From positions 1-35,165 of the forward strand of contig CABUAW010000025.1 of NCBI GenBank assembly GCA_902489645.1: a stretch of DNA of 35,165 nt, written 5' to 3'. Every line of letters starts with the position of its first letter. Position 1 is the stretch's first letter. Made by a program: the position numbers and the translations under genes. Below the pieces are notes generated by a model that saw only the letters and a program-made list of their open reading frames with translations, was not told the origin of the DNA and did no database searches. Below, piece by piece: positions 8,215 to 15,674 of this stretch. Source of the DNA: an uncultured Lachnospiraceae bacterium (GTDB lineage Bacteria > Bacillota > Clostridia > Lachnospirales > Lachnospiraceae).

Positions 8215-9114
8215 TTATAAGTGATGGACACTTTTTCTGTATATTTGCAATTCTTCTTCGCTGACATTTTCTATGATTTCATCGAGAAATGATAGCAGCT
8301 TTTTCTTATCTTTTGGCAGTTGTCCGTGAAACTGATACGCATTGGAAGCTCCCATTGCTGCAATGATTGTAGGTATTCGTAAATTTTCAATGAGTGTTCG
8401 GACTTCCTTGTATTTTTCAAGTTCGCTTTCCTCCTGCCAATTTCCACGCTGTATTTCAGCGCAAAGCTCTGAGTCAGGATATATGGTAAGCATATTTGTT
8501 CCGATGAGCGTAGGATGTATTTGATTGCATGTTTCAGCAGTCAGTTTTGCCCCGATTTCTCCACGACCTGCTCCAGAAATGCTTACCAGATAGAAGAAAC
8601 TGTAATGAATGCCTACGGTATCCAATCTCTGGCACTGCTTTATAATGTCAGAAGAAGTATATCCCTTATTCATAAACTGTAGGGCTTCATCATCACCTGT
8701 TTCAATTCCTATTGTCAGACCGTCATAACCCATATTTTGAAGCCGTGTAAGTTCTTCATCGGTTTTAGGTGTAATATCTGTAATCCTTGCAAATGAGCCG
8801 ATAGATTTTACTGATGGAAGATACTTATGAATAAGCTCTGCAATCGTCCGCAATTTATCATAGGACAAGACGAAAGGATTTGCTCCCGTCAGAAATACCC
8901 TGTCAATGCTATGACCATTCCAACTTTTGATTGCCTTTTGTACCTCCTGTAAATCATCCTCAATGTCCTCTATTGTGGACATTCTGAATTTGAACGGCAA
9001 ATCATTATACAGAGTACAAAACTTACATTTGTGATGTGTACAGCCGGCCGTTACTTCCAATAAGAGCGATGTTGCTTCATATGGTGGTCGCCAAATTGTT
9101 CCTGTGTAATGCAT
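8215..9114 (-). CDS. Radical SAM protein with CX4CX2C cluster motif
   Basis: A 299-residue protein with an N-terminal Cys motif C25-X4-C30-X2-C33, an aromatic residue in the usual place, and downstream segments typical of the Elp3/MiaB-like radical SAM barrel (VFLTGANPF, GSFARITDI, GLTIGIETGDDEAL). The four-residue first spacing differs from the standard CX3CX2C but is seen in a subfamily with the GC[ST]HN[KR]C pattern. Start 9114 has AAGGAGA 8 bases upstream; the open frame extends to 9282 without support. It is divergent from an HxlR regulator. No substrate can be assigned; the family carries out SAM-dependent radical chemistry in the cytoplasm. Confidence 0.85.
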   Translation of the reverse strand: MHYTGTIWRPPYEATSLLLEVTAGCTHHKCKFCTLYNDLPFKFRMSTIEDIEDDLQEVQKAIKSWNGHSIDRVFLTGANPFVLSYDKLRTIAELIHKYLPSVKSIGSFARITDITPKTDEELTRLQNMGYDGLTIGIETGDDEALQFMNKGYTSSDIIKQCQRLDTVGIHYSFFYLVSISGAGRGEIGAKLTAETCNQIHPTLIGTNMLTIYPDSELCAEIQRGNWQEESELEKYKEVRTLIENLRIPTIIAAMGASNAYQFHGQLPKDKKKLLSFLDEIIENVSEEELQIYRKSVHHL

Positions 9115-9266
9115 AAACACATCTCCTTTTCTGTGATTTATCCTAATTATACTTGCGTACAATGATTTTACAAGTACTGTACTTTTTTGTAGTACAAGCT
9201 TAATAAATTGTACATTGATTTTTGACAGGATGTATGTTACATTGTTCAGGGAAAGGAGTGGCTGGA
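9115..9266. promoter_or_regulatory. Divergent radical SAM / hxlR control region
   Basis: The region is rich in GTAC and TTGTAC-type words. GTACAAT at 9157-9163 and ATTGTAC at 9207-9213 form an inverted repeat. Between them AAGTACTGTAC (9172-9182) and GTAGTACAAGCTT (9189-9201) form further imperfect dyads. Such palindromes between an HxlR gene and its divergent target are typical operator positions. A TTGACA at 9222 is present, but no well-placed -10 follows. The operator role is inferred. Confidence 0.45.
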
Positions 9267-9596
9267 ATGAAAAAAAGCGCATTAGCCGTTGAACGCTGCA
9301 AAACAGTTTCTACCATACAAAAAATCTTAGGCGGTAAATGGAAAATCGAAATTATTTACTATATCGCCTTTCAAGACATACATCGTTTTGGAGAACTTCG
9401 CAGGCATATTGGAGATATTACGGAATCAAGTTTGACAAAACAGCTTCGTGAGTTGGAAGCAGACGGATTTATCACTCGATATGATTACAAAGAAGTCCCT
9501 CCACATGTGGAATACAATCTTACTGACTTAGGAAAAAGTTTTATTCCAGTCTTTGAACACATGAAGCAATGGGGCGATGAAAATCTCAATATGTAA
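9267..9596 (+). CDS. HxlR-family transcriptional regulator
   Basis: A 109-residue winged-helix protein with the family layout: an N-terminal Cys (C11) in ERCKTVSTIQKILGGKWK, then the F-G-E-L-R-R-H-I-G-D-I-T and L-T-K-Q-L-R-E-L-E segments of the recognition helix, then YNLTDLGKS in the wing. HxlR proteins often sense electrophiles or oxidants through this N-terminal Cys. Start 9267 is preceded by AAAGGAG with 8-9 bases. It is divergent from the radical SAM gene, which it probably controls. The body of an unrelated decayed gene begins directly after its stop. Confidence 0.88.
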   Translation: MKKSALAVERCKTVSTIQKILGGKWKIEIIYYIAFQDIHRFGELRRHIGDITESSLTKQLRELEADGFITRYDYKEVPPHVEYNLTDLGKSFIPVFEHMKQWGDENLNM

Positions 9597-10137
9597 GAAA
9601 GGGTTAAAAAATAACCTTCTGACAGAAAAATTTCATATATACAACTGGATGCTTGGTGATAAGTATGTTCCCATCATTGTAATCCGGCATGATAATGATG
9701 AAGGAAATGATTTGGGCAACGCTATCTATACGAGAACTTTTCGAACATCAATATCAGATGGAAAGGGGAACTATTTTAAGGTTCCGCTTTTTGAGCATGT
9801 AGATATACATGTCATCAAAAAGCTTTATCGATATGATTATGAATGGTTAAAGGAGTAGATAGACGGGGCAGACGTCAATGAATACACGGCAGAATATTTA
9901 AATCAGGCTGCGTTAAAACTAATTTCCATTTTTGATGAGAATAAAGACTGCAAAGCGTTGGATTTAGCGCAGTATCAATTTGATAAGATAGATAGTGAAA
10001 CACAAGGATTTATAAAGACATATCCTATTTATTGTTTGTATGAGTCACTATCAAAAAATGAATATAAGGAAAACTATGGAAGTATGTGGTATAAGGCCAG
10101 ATGTTTTAGGAAGTCTATGCGCAGATATTTAAGCTAA
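9577..10137 (+). pseudogene. Unrecognised protein split by an in-frame TAG
   Basis: One reading frame runs from inside the hxlR 3' end to TAA at 10137, interrupted only by TAG at 9856-9858. The first part includes YVPIIVIRHDNDEGND and IYTRTFRTSISDGKG; the second includes DGADVNEYTAEYLNQAAL and FIKTYPIYCLYESL. Both parts have protein-like composition, so the TAG is probably a disabling mutation in a formerly single protein of at least ~170 residues. I do not recognise the family. Its true start is probably lost at the junction with hxlR. If the first part were translated alone it would give 93 residues. Confidence 0.45.
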
Positions 10138-10144
10138 GACATAT

Positions 10145-10309
10145 CTATATGATACTACGTGATATGATTGAACAAGTCTGAAGAATAATGTTCCCCGATA
10201 TCTTGTGATTGATTCCAGCAAGGCTGAAAAAGAGAAAGCGGTATCTACGAGAGATGTAATTGCTATATCCGAACATCTGCTTCAGCAGAATATAGAGTCA
10301 TATAAATAG
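10145..10309 (+). pseudogene. Relic of a Phd/YefM-type antitoxin
   Basis: The frame from 10187 to the TAG at 10307-10309 reads NNVPRYLVIDSSKAEKEK, then VSTRDVIAISEHLLQQN. Another frame just upstream (from ~10151) contributes ILRDMIEQV. This resembles the end of Clostridial type II antitoxins (an NNVPRYLVI strand, a Ser/Thr-rich turn, and a C-terminal ISxxLxxQN helix that would contact the toxin). Frame changes and the missing N-terminal DNA-binding part show decay. No toxin partner is visible. The family call rests on motif memory only. Confidence 0.4.
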
Positions 10310-10354
10310 TTTGCAAAATGATTATTTTAACAAAAAAGTAGATGTTGATGCTTC

Positions 10355-10692
10355 ATGACCGTCTTATTGAGACTATGGGAAGAAGTTCCTTTTAAATTGA
10401 CATGGACGCATTATTTAACTTTAATGCGAATTGAAAAAGCAGATGAAAGAAATCTTTATGAAATTGAAGCTTATAATGAGGGATGGGACTACCGAATTTT
10501 ACAAAGATAGTACCATTCCAGTCTGTATGAAAGACACACATTGAATAGAAATAAGAAATCAGTACTCCAATTGGTGCAGAACGGAAACGTAGTCAGAAAG
10601 CCATAAAATTTGTTGAAACAACCAACAGTTTTAAAATTTCTTGGGATGGAAGAAAAATCAGAGTATAATGAAAATGCTTTGGAAAAAGACTG
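10355..10692 (+). pseudogene. Relic of a DUF1016 (YhcG-type) nuclease
   Basis: From ATG 10355 one frame reads PFKLTWTHYLTLMRIEKADE, then YEIEAYNEGWDYRILQR, TAG at 10508, YHSSLYERHTLNRNKKS, and TAA at 10604. A shifted frame then continues PTVLKFLGMEEKSEYNENAL. The order (W-T-H-Y, R-x-x-Y-E-x-E-A, W-x-x-R-x-L-x-R, S-L-Y-E-R, V-L-x-F-L-G) matches the N-terminal domain of DUF1016 proteins, whose intact members carry a C-terminal PD-(D/E)XK nuclease domain. Here the nuclease half is gone and several stops interrupt the rest. It is broken. Confidence 0.6.
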
Positions 10693-11339
10693 TAAATTCC
10701 CGGATTGAAATGCCGGATTTTTGTGAGCGAAGTGTTTTTGAAAGCCTTGTAAATGGCTTAATCCACCGAGATTATCTGGTAAATGGCAGCGAAGTTCATA
10801 TAGATATTTTTGATGACCGCCTTGTGATTTATTCTCCGGGCGGGATGCCTGACGGGACTAAAATACAGGAAAGAGACATTGATACGATTCCTTCTACGAG
10901 GAGAAACCCGGTATTGGCAGATATTTTTGGACGTTTGGGATATATGGAACGCCAAGGCAGCGGATTAAACAAAATCCGTGAGGCGTATGAAAACGCTGCC
11001 AACTATAAGGAAGGGATGGAGCCGGAATTTTATTCAGACAGAGTGTTATTCATGGTGACATTAAAGAATCTGAATTATAAAATGTCATTAAATGAAGCTA
11101 AAAATGAAGCTAAAAATGAAGCTAAAAGTGAAGCTAAAAACATTGGATTAACAGAAATTGAAGAAAGATTATGTGAATTGTTGAAGGAAAATTCTAAAAT
11201 AACACAATCAGAAATTCAAAAACAGTTAGACCTTTCCAGAAGCAAAGTTCAAAGAACAATGAAAAAACTGGTAAACGAAGGAGTTATTGAGAATATAGGC
11301 TCTCATAGAAGCGGACAGTGGAAAGTTAAAAAATTTTAA
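10641..11339 (+). pseudogene. 5'-truncated HATPase_c_4/AlbA_2-type transcriptional regulator
   Basis: An open frame of 232 codons. From about residue 20 it matches the C-terminal half of COG2865-type regulators: FESLVNGLIHRDYL, IYSPGGMPDG, PSTRRNPVLADIFGRLGYME and RQGSG. A winged helix follows (TQSEIQKQLDLSRSKVQRTM) and then GQWKVKKF. The N-terminal AlbA_2 DNA-binding domain is missing, and the frame is entered across the junction with the DUF1016 relic near 10695. Four 12-bp repeats at 11091-11138 encode an Asn-Glu-Ala-Lys linker. It could still be expressed as a short protein, but it looks like a deletion product. The stop at 11339 precedes the control region of the next gene. Confidence 0.6.
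11091..11138 (+). repeat. Four tandem 12-bp repeats (AATGAAGCTAAA)
   Basis: Three exact copies of AATGAAGCTAAA at 11091-11126 and a fourth with one change at 11127-11138. They encode NEAK NEAK NEAK SEAK between the HATPase-like domain and the winged helix. The repeat length is a multiple of three, so slippage changes linker length without changing frame. Confidence 0.9.
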
Positions 11340-11350
11340 TTTATCGACGA

Positions 11351-11408
11351 ATACCTCTTTCTGTGCTATGATAATCAATATATTATCATAGATGACAGAA
11401 AGGGGTAT
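11351..11408. promoter_or_regulatory. Long inverted repeat overlapping the promoter and RBS of the GTPase-nuclease gene
   Basis: Outer arms 11351-11364 and 11395-11408 pair over 14 positions (one T:G). Inner arms CTATGATAAT (11366-11375) and ATTATCATAG (11382-11391) pair perfectly around CAATAT. The right outer arm contains the ribosome binding site (AGAAAGGGG, 11397-11405) 8-9 bases before the ATG. The left inner arm contains an extended -10-like TGCTATGAT (11364-11372). If transcription starts upstream, the RNA hairpin would hide the RBS; if it starts near 11380, the repeat is better read as a DNA operator. Confidence 0.7.
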
Positions 11409-11413
11409 TTTCT

Positions 11414-14107
11414 ATGGAAGATACGTCTGAAAATAAAGCAATTAAGCATAAAAAACATATTAGTGCGGGTCTGTTGGCCCATGTGGATGCGGGAAAAACG
11501 ACGCTGGCCGAGGGGATTCTTTATCGAAGCGGCAGTATTCGCAGGCTTGGCCGGGTAGACCATGGAGATGCCTTTTTAGATACCTATGCTCTGGAACGGA
11601 GCCGGGGAATTACAATTTTTTCAAAACAGGCGGAGTTGACGGTAAATGATTTGTCCATAACCTTGTTGGATACACCGGGGCATGTGGATTTTTCAGCGGA
11701 GATGGAGCGGACGCTCCAGGTTCTGGATTATGCTATTTTGGTTATCAGCGGGGCCGACGGTGTTCAGGGGCATGTGCAGACCCTTTGGCGGCTTTTAAAA
11801 CGTTATCGGGTTCCGGTATTTTTATTTATAAATAAAATGGACCAGGAGGGAACGGACAGAGAAAAGCTTTTAGAGGAATTAAACGGACGCCTTTCAGAGC
11901 GGTGCGTGGATTTTGGAGAAGGCGAGGGCAGCGAATCCTTCATGGAAAATGTGGCCATGTGTGATGAAAGTCTGCTGGAAAGTTTTTTAGAACAGGGGAT
12001 TATTGAAAAAGAAGGAATTATCGATGCGATTGCTCAGAGAAAGGTATTCCCATGTTATTTCGGTTCCGCATTGAAGATGGAGGGGATTGATGAACTTCTG
12101 GCCGGAATTGAAAATTATACCCGGATGCCGTTGTATGGAAAGGCTTTTGGCGCACGGGTTTATAAAATTTCCAGAGATGCCCAGGGAAATCGTCTGACCC
12201 ATATGAAGATTACCGGCGGTGTGTTGAAGGTAAAAATGCCTCTGGGAAACGGTGAAAAAGCGGACCAGATACGGATTTACTCCGGGGCGGGCTTTGAGAC
12301 AGTCAATGAGGTCTGTGCCGGAAGCATTTGCGCGGTGACAGGACTTTCGGATACCTGGGCCGGCGAGGGCATTGGTTTTGAAGGGCAGGGCGCCGCACCG
12401 GTTCTTGAGCCGGTCCTGATGTATCAGATTGAACTGCCGGAGGGAATGAACGTCCATGACATGTTTCTGAAATTGAAACAGCTTGAGGAAGAGGAACCTC
12501 AGCTCCAAATTGTCTGGGACAATGAATTGGGAGAAATCCATGCAAAGGTCATGGGAGAAATTCAGATAGAAATTTTAAAGAGTCTTATTGCGGAACGCTT
12601 CAATGTGGAGGTGAATTTCGGAACCGGCAATATTGTCTATAAAGAAACGATAGAAACGACGGTCGAAGGGGTTGGACATTATGAACCATTGCGTCATTAT
12701 GCGGAAGTGCATTTGCTTTTAGAGCCGGGAGAACCGGGCAGCGGCTTGCAGTTTGACAGCCTTTGCAGTGAGGATGCGCTTGACCGGAACTGGCAGCGTT
12801 TGGTGTTGACCCATCTGGCTGAAAAGAATCATCGGGGCGTTTTGACGGGAGCGGAAATTACGGATATGAAAATCTCGCTGGTGGCCGGCCGGGCCCATGC
12901 AAAGCACACCGAGGGCGGTGATTTTAGGCAGGCAACGTATCGGGCGGTGCGTCATGGATTGAAACAGGCCCGTTCCGTGCTGTTGGAACCGATATACGAA
13001 TATCATCTGGAGGTTCCGTCGGATAAAGTGGGACGGGCCATGACAGACATACAGAAAATGTATGGAACTTGCTTGCCGCCGGAGACAGAAGGAGATATGG
13101 CGGTCATTACCGGGACGGCTCCGGTAGTGACGATGCGGGAGTATGCGTCAGAGGTAACGGCCTATACTAAGGGAATGGGGCGGCTGACCTGCACGCTTAA
13201 AGGTTATGCACCGTGTCATAATGCGGAAGAAGTCATCGAAGCTGCGGGGTATGATGCGGAAGCGGATTTGGAAAATCCGACGGGTTCCGTATTTTGTGCC
13301 CACGGCGCCGGATTCAACGTTCCGTGGTACGAGGTGACGGACTATATGCATTTGGAAAGTTTCTTAAAATCTCCGGCGGATTCCGGGATAGAGGAAGCGG
13401 CAGAAGATGCGGCCCGGCGGCCTGGAAATGGAGGAAATACGGGCGGTGTCTCCGGTTCCGGTCTGGCGGAGGATAGAGAGCTTGAGCAGATTTTCGAGCG
13501 GACCTACGGCCCGGTGAAACGCAGAGAATGGCAGCGGCCTCAGATACGGGAGTTTGTTGAAAGAAAACCGGAGAAGAAACCGGAGGAAAGCTATTTACTG
13601 GTCGATGGGTATAATATTATTTTTTCATGGGAAGAACTGCGGGACCTTTCGGAAGTGAATATTACCAGTGCCCGCAATGCGCTGATGGATATTTTGTGCA
13701 ATTATCAGGGATTTCGGAAGGACACGTTGATTCTTGTCTTTGATGCCTATAAAGTCGAGGGAAATCCGGGACAGGTGTTCAAATATCACAATATTTATGT
13801 GGTTTACACAAAAGAAGCGGAGACGGCCGACCAGTATATTGAAAAGACGGTTCATCGGATGAACCGGAAATATCAGGTCACTGTGGCGACCTCCGATGCT
13901 CTGGAACAGGTCATCATACTTGGGCAGGGGGCGCAGAGGTTATCAGCCCAGGGACTGAAAGACGAGGTTGAGCAGACCTGCCGGGAAATCCGGCAGATTC
14001 TTGAAGAACGGCGGGAGAGTCATAAAAATTATTTGTTAAATGCACTTCCGGAGGATATGGCGGAATTCGTTGAGGATGTCCGCCTTGGAAAGAAAAAATT
14101 TGATTGA
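11414..14107 (+). CDS. Tet(M)-like translation-factor GTPase fused to a Rae1/YacP-type NYN endonuclease domain
   Basis: An 897-residue protein. The G domain carries all expected motifs: G1 AHVDAGKTT (22-30), G2 RGIT (64-67), G3 DTPGH (86-90) and G4 NKMD (140-143). EF-G/Tet(M)-like domains II-V follow to ~650, then a flexible Gly/Glu/Arg-rich linker (~650-725). Residues ~727-880 match the Bacillus ribosome-associated endonuclease Rae1 (YacP): YLLVDGYN, LVFDAYKVEG, YTKEAETADQYIEK, ATSDALEQ and GQGAQRLSAQ. Candidate metal-binding acids are D731, D777, D806 and D828. Tet(M) proteins are ~640 residues and lack this tail. Known: Tet(M)-type factors bind the ribosome near the A site, and Rae1 cleaves mRNA there. 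Inferred: GTP-driven docking places the nuclease in the A site of stalled or drug-bound ribosomes. The gene stands alone behind a large inverted repeat. Confidence 0.9.
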   Translation: MEDTSENKAIKHKKHISAGLLAHVDAGKTTLAEGILYRSGSIRRLGRVDHGDAFLDTYALERSRGITIFSKQAELTVNDLSITLLDTPGHVDFSAEMERTLQVLDYAILVISGADGVQGHVQTLWRLLKRYRVPVFLFINKMDQEGTDREKLLEELNGRLSERCVDFGEGEGSESFMENVAMCDESLLESFLEQGIIEKEGIIDAIAQRKVFPCYFGSALKMEGIDELLAGIENYTRMPLYGKAFGARVYKISRDAQGNRLTHMKITGGVLKVKMPLGNGEKADQIRIYSGAGFETVNEVCAGSICAVTGLSDTWAGEGIGFEGQGAAPVLEPVLMYQIELPEGMNVHDMFLKLKQLEEEEPQLQIVWDNELGEIHAKVMGEIQIEILKSLIAERFNVEVNFGTGNIVYKETIETTVEGVGHYEPLRHYAEVHLLLEPGEPGSGLQFDSLCSEDALDRNWQRLVLTHLAEKNHRGVLTGAEITDMKISLVAGRAHAKHTEGGDFRQATYRAVRHGLKQARSVLLEPIYEYHLEVPSDKVGRAMTDIQKMYGTCLPPETEGDMAVITGTAPVVTMREYASEVTAYTKGMGRLTCTLKGYAPCHNAEEVIEAAGYDAEADLENPTGSVFCAHGAGFNVPWYEVTDYMHLESFLKSPADSGIEEAAEDAARRPGNGGNTGGVSGSGLAEDRELEQIFERTYGPVKRREWQRPQIREFVERKPEKKPEESYLLVDGYNIIFSWEELRDLSEVNITSARNALMDILCNYQGFRKDTLILVFDAYKVEGNPGQVFKYHNIYVVYTKEAETADQYIEKTVHRMNRKYQVTVATSDALEQVIILGQGAQRLSAQGLKDEVEQTCREIRQILEERRESHKNYLLNALPEDMAEFVEDVRLGKKKFD

Positions 14108-14127
14108 CGGCATATCAGGCCGGAAGG

Positions 14128-14397
14128 TCAACGATATAAAAGGTAAATGACAACAATCTGAAGTATAAGGATGAGTGGAATACCGATAACAAAACGGGGA
14201 TGTCTGGTTTTATGATGAAAGCTGTACATCCCCGCTTCTGCGCCAATGCTTCCGCCGGCGAGAGCGAGAATAAAAAGAGTGGATTCGGCAATCCGCCAGC
14301 GTTTTTTAATCGCACGGCGTTTGTCAATGCCGAAAATAATAAAGGTCGATATATTGATAATAATGAGATAAATGATTAAAATAATAGTTAAATTCAT
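14128..14397 (-). CDS. DUF1294 small membrane protein
   Basis: An 89-residue protein with a first membrane helix, then the family core FGIDKRRAIKKRWRIAE, LFILALAGGSIGA, MYSFHHKTRH and a final helix (IGIPLILILQIVVIYLLY). DUF1294 has no firmly established function. The ATG at 14397 was chosen; a GTG at 14406 would add three residues, and the RBS (GTCAGG) is weak for either. It converges on the GTPase-nuclease gene with 20 bases between stops and is divergent from the HAD gene. Confidence 0.85.
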   Translation of the reverse strand: MNLTIILIIYLIIINISTFIIFGIDKRRAIKKRWRIAESTLFILALAGGSIGAEAGMYSFHHKTRHPRFVIGIPLILILQIVVIYLLYR

Positions 14398-14470
14398 AAA
14401 ATGCACCTGACTTTCTCAGACTATCATAACAGATATGCAAGCATTTGACCAGATTTAACGGAGGGCATAT

Positions 14471-15292
14471 ATGAAAAAGAAAATAATATTTTTGGATATT
14501 GATGGAACGCTGATGGATTTTCATGGAGAACTTCCCGGTTCGGCGCGTCAGGCGCTTTTGCAGGCCAGGGCGGACGGACACCGTCTTGTTCTTTGTACCG
14601 GGCGACTAAAGGCCCAGATATACCGGGAGCTTTTAGAAATGAATTTTGACGGAATCGTTGCTTCGGCCGGAGCCTATGTGGAGTGTGATGGCCATGAAAT
14701 TTACAGACATGTGTCAGACCTGGCACCGCTGAACCGGCTGGTGGATTTTTTTGAGAATACCCAGACGACTTACATGCTGCAGACAAAAAAGGGTGTGGTA
14801 ATGACAAAAAGAAGCCGGGATGCTATGGTCCGGCATTTTCTTGATATGGGGATGACGGAAGAGAAAATGGAGAAGGTCATGGTAGCGGATGTCTTTTTAA
14901 AAGAGGACCTTCATGACTGTCCCGATGTGGAGAAAATGGCTTATTACGATGCGCCCGTATCCATGGAAAAAGTTCAGGCCGCCATCGGAGACTATTTTAA
15001 AGTTGAAGGAGCCAGCTACAAAAGCGGCGAAGGCAGTAACGGAGAGATTACCTGTACCGGGGAAAACAAAGCGACGGGCCTTTGGCGCTATGTGTCCCAT
15101 ATCGGCGGCGATATGGCGGATACGGTTGGCATTGGCGACGGACCGAATGACGGTGAAATGCTTGCCGAAACGGCGGTATCCATCGCCATGGGAAATGCGG
15201 ACGACGGGTTAAAGGCCATCGCTGACTTTGTCACTGACGATGTGGACAAGGACGGCCTGTGGAAAGCTTTCCAATGGCTTAAAAAGATTTGA
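14471..15292 (+). CDS. Cof-type HAD-superfamily phosphatase
   Basis: A 273-residue cytosolic hydrolase with the four HAD motifs: DIDGT (9-13, nucleophile D9 and acid D11), a motif II Thr in LCTGR (~43), K200 in GENKATG, and GDGPND (222-227). The large C2-type cap between motifs II and III identifies the Cof/YbiV group, which dephosphorylates sugar phosphates or cofactors such as FMN or PLP. The substrate is not readable. Start 14471 has GGAGGG upstream. It is divergent from the DUF1294 gene with ~70 bases between and converges with azlD. Confidence 0.9.
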   Translation: MKKKIIFLDIDGTLMDFHGELPGSARQALLQARADGHRLVLCTGRLKAQIYRELLEMNFDGIVASAGAYVECDGHEIYRHVSDLAPLNRLVDFFENTQTTYMLQTKKGVVMTKRSRDAMVRHFLDMGMTEEKMEKVMVADVFLKEDLHDCPDVEKMAYYDAPVSMEKVQAAIGDYFKVEGASYKSGEGSNGEITCTGENKATGLWRYVSHIGGDMADTVGIGDGPNDGEMLAETAVSIAMGNADDGLKAIADFVTDDVDKDGLWKAFQWLKKI

Positions 15293-15298
15293 TTTCCG

Positions 15299-15357
15299 TC
15301 GGCCTGGCAGGATTTAAAGAAACAACTCTGTCGGCCTGGCGAAATTTAAAGAAACAG
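15299..15357. repeat. Tandem 31-bp near-repeat at the azlD 3' end
   Basis: GTCGGCCTGGC begins at 15299 and again at 15330, and each is followed by an A-rich ATTTAAAGAAACA segment, giving a period of 31 bp with a few mismatches. The second copy contains the last codons and stop of azlD (minus strand), so the first copy is a duplicated gene end lying in the gap before the HAD gene. It is probably a replication-slippage product. Confidence 0.75.
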
Positions 15358-15651
15358 TTCCACCAGAAAGACTGCGATGCAGGCCGCGGCGGAAACTTTG
15401 ATGAGGCTGCCACCTTTCCAGGCCACGACGATGGCGGTGATAAAACCGGCCAGAGCGGAGATGAGACTTTGGGTGGCCGATAAAATCGCCGGAAAGGTCA
15501 TGACGGACAATGTAACATAAGGGACGTAATACAAAAACGAGCGGATAAAGGTATTTTTGATTTCTTTTCGGATAATCGTCAGAGGCAGGAGACGGATAAG
15601 ATAGGTCACTCCGGCCATGACGAAGATGTAGATGTATATATTATGCGACAT
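15346..15651 (-). CDS. azlD: Branched-chain amino acid exporter, small subunit
   Basis: A 101-residue membrane protein with about four hydrophobic segments and the family pattern GVTYLIRLLPLTIIRKEI and YVPYVTLSVMTFP. AzlD works with AzlC as a two-subunit exporter of branched-chain amino acids or their analogues. Start 15651 has AAGGAGG 8 bases upstream. It follows azlC on the same strand and its upstream end abuts the azlC stop, so the two form one operon. Residues beyond the stop are duplicated in the DNA (31-bp repeat). Confidence 0.9.
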   Translation of the reverse strand: MSHNIYIYIFVMAGVTYLIRLLPLTIIRKEIKNTFIRSFLYYVPYVTLSVMTFPAILSATQSLISALAGFITAIVVAWKGGSLIKVSAAACIAVFLVELFL

Positions 15652-15674
15652 AGGTAATTCCTCCTTAAATTCTG

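Noticed and set aside
11091..11138. CRISPR-like repeats
   Set aside because: The units are contiguous 12-mers in a coding frame with no spacers.
11987..12545. Minus-strand open frames within the GTPase gene
   Set aside because: They are long only because of the composition of the strongly supported plus-strand gene, and show no family motif or RBS.
11414..14107. Calling this gene a plain tetracycline resistance determinant
   Set aside because: The protein is ~250 residues longer than Tet(M)/Tet(O) and carries a Rae1-like nuclease domain; it sits among core genes without mobile-element features next to it on the 3' side. Resistance is possible but not shown.
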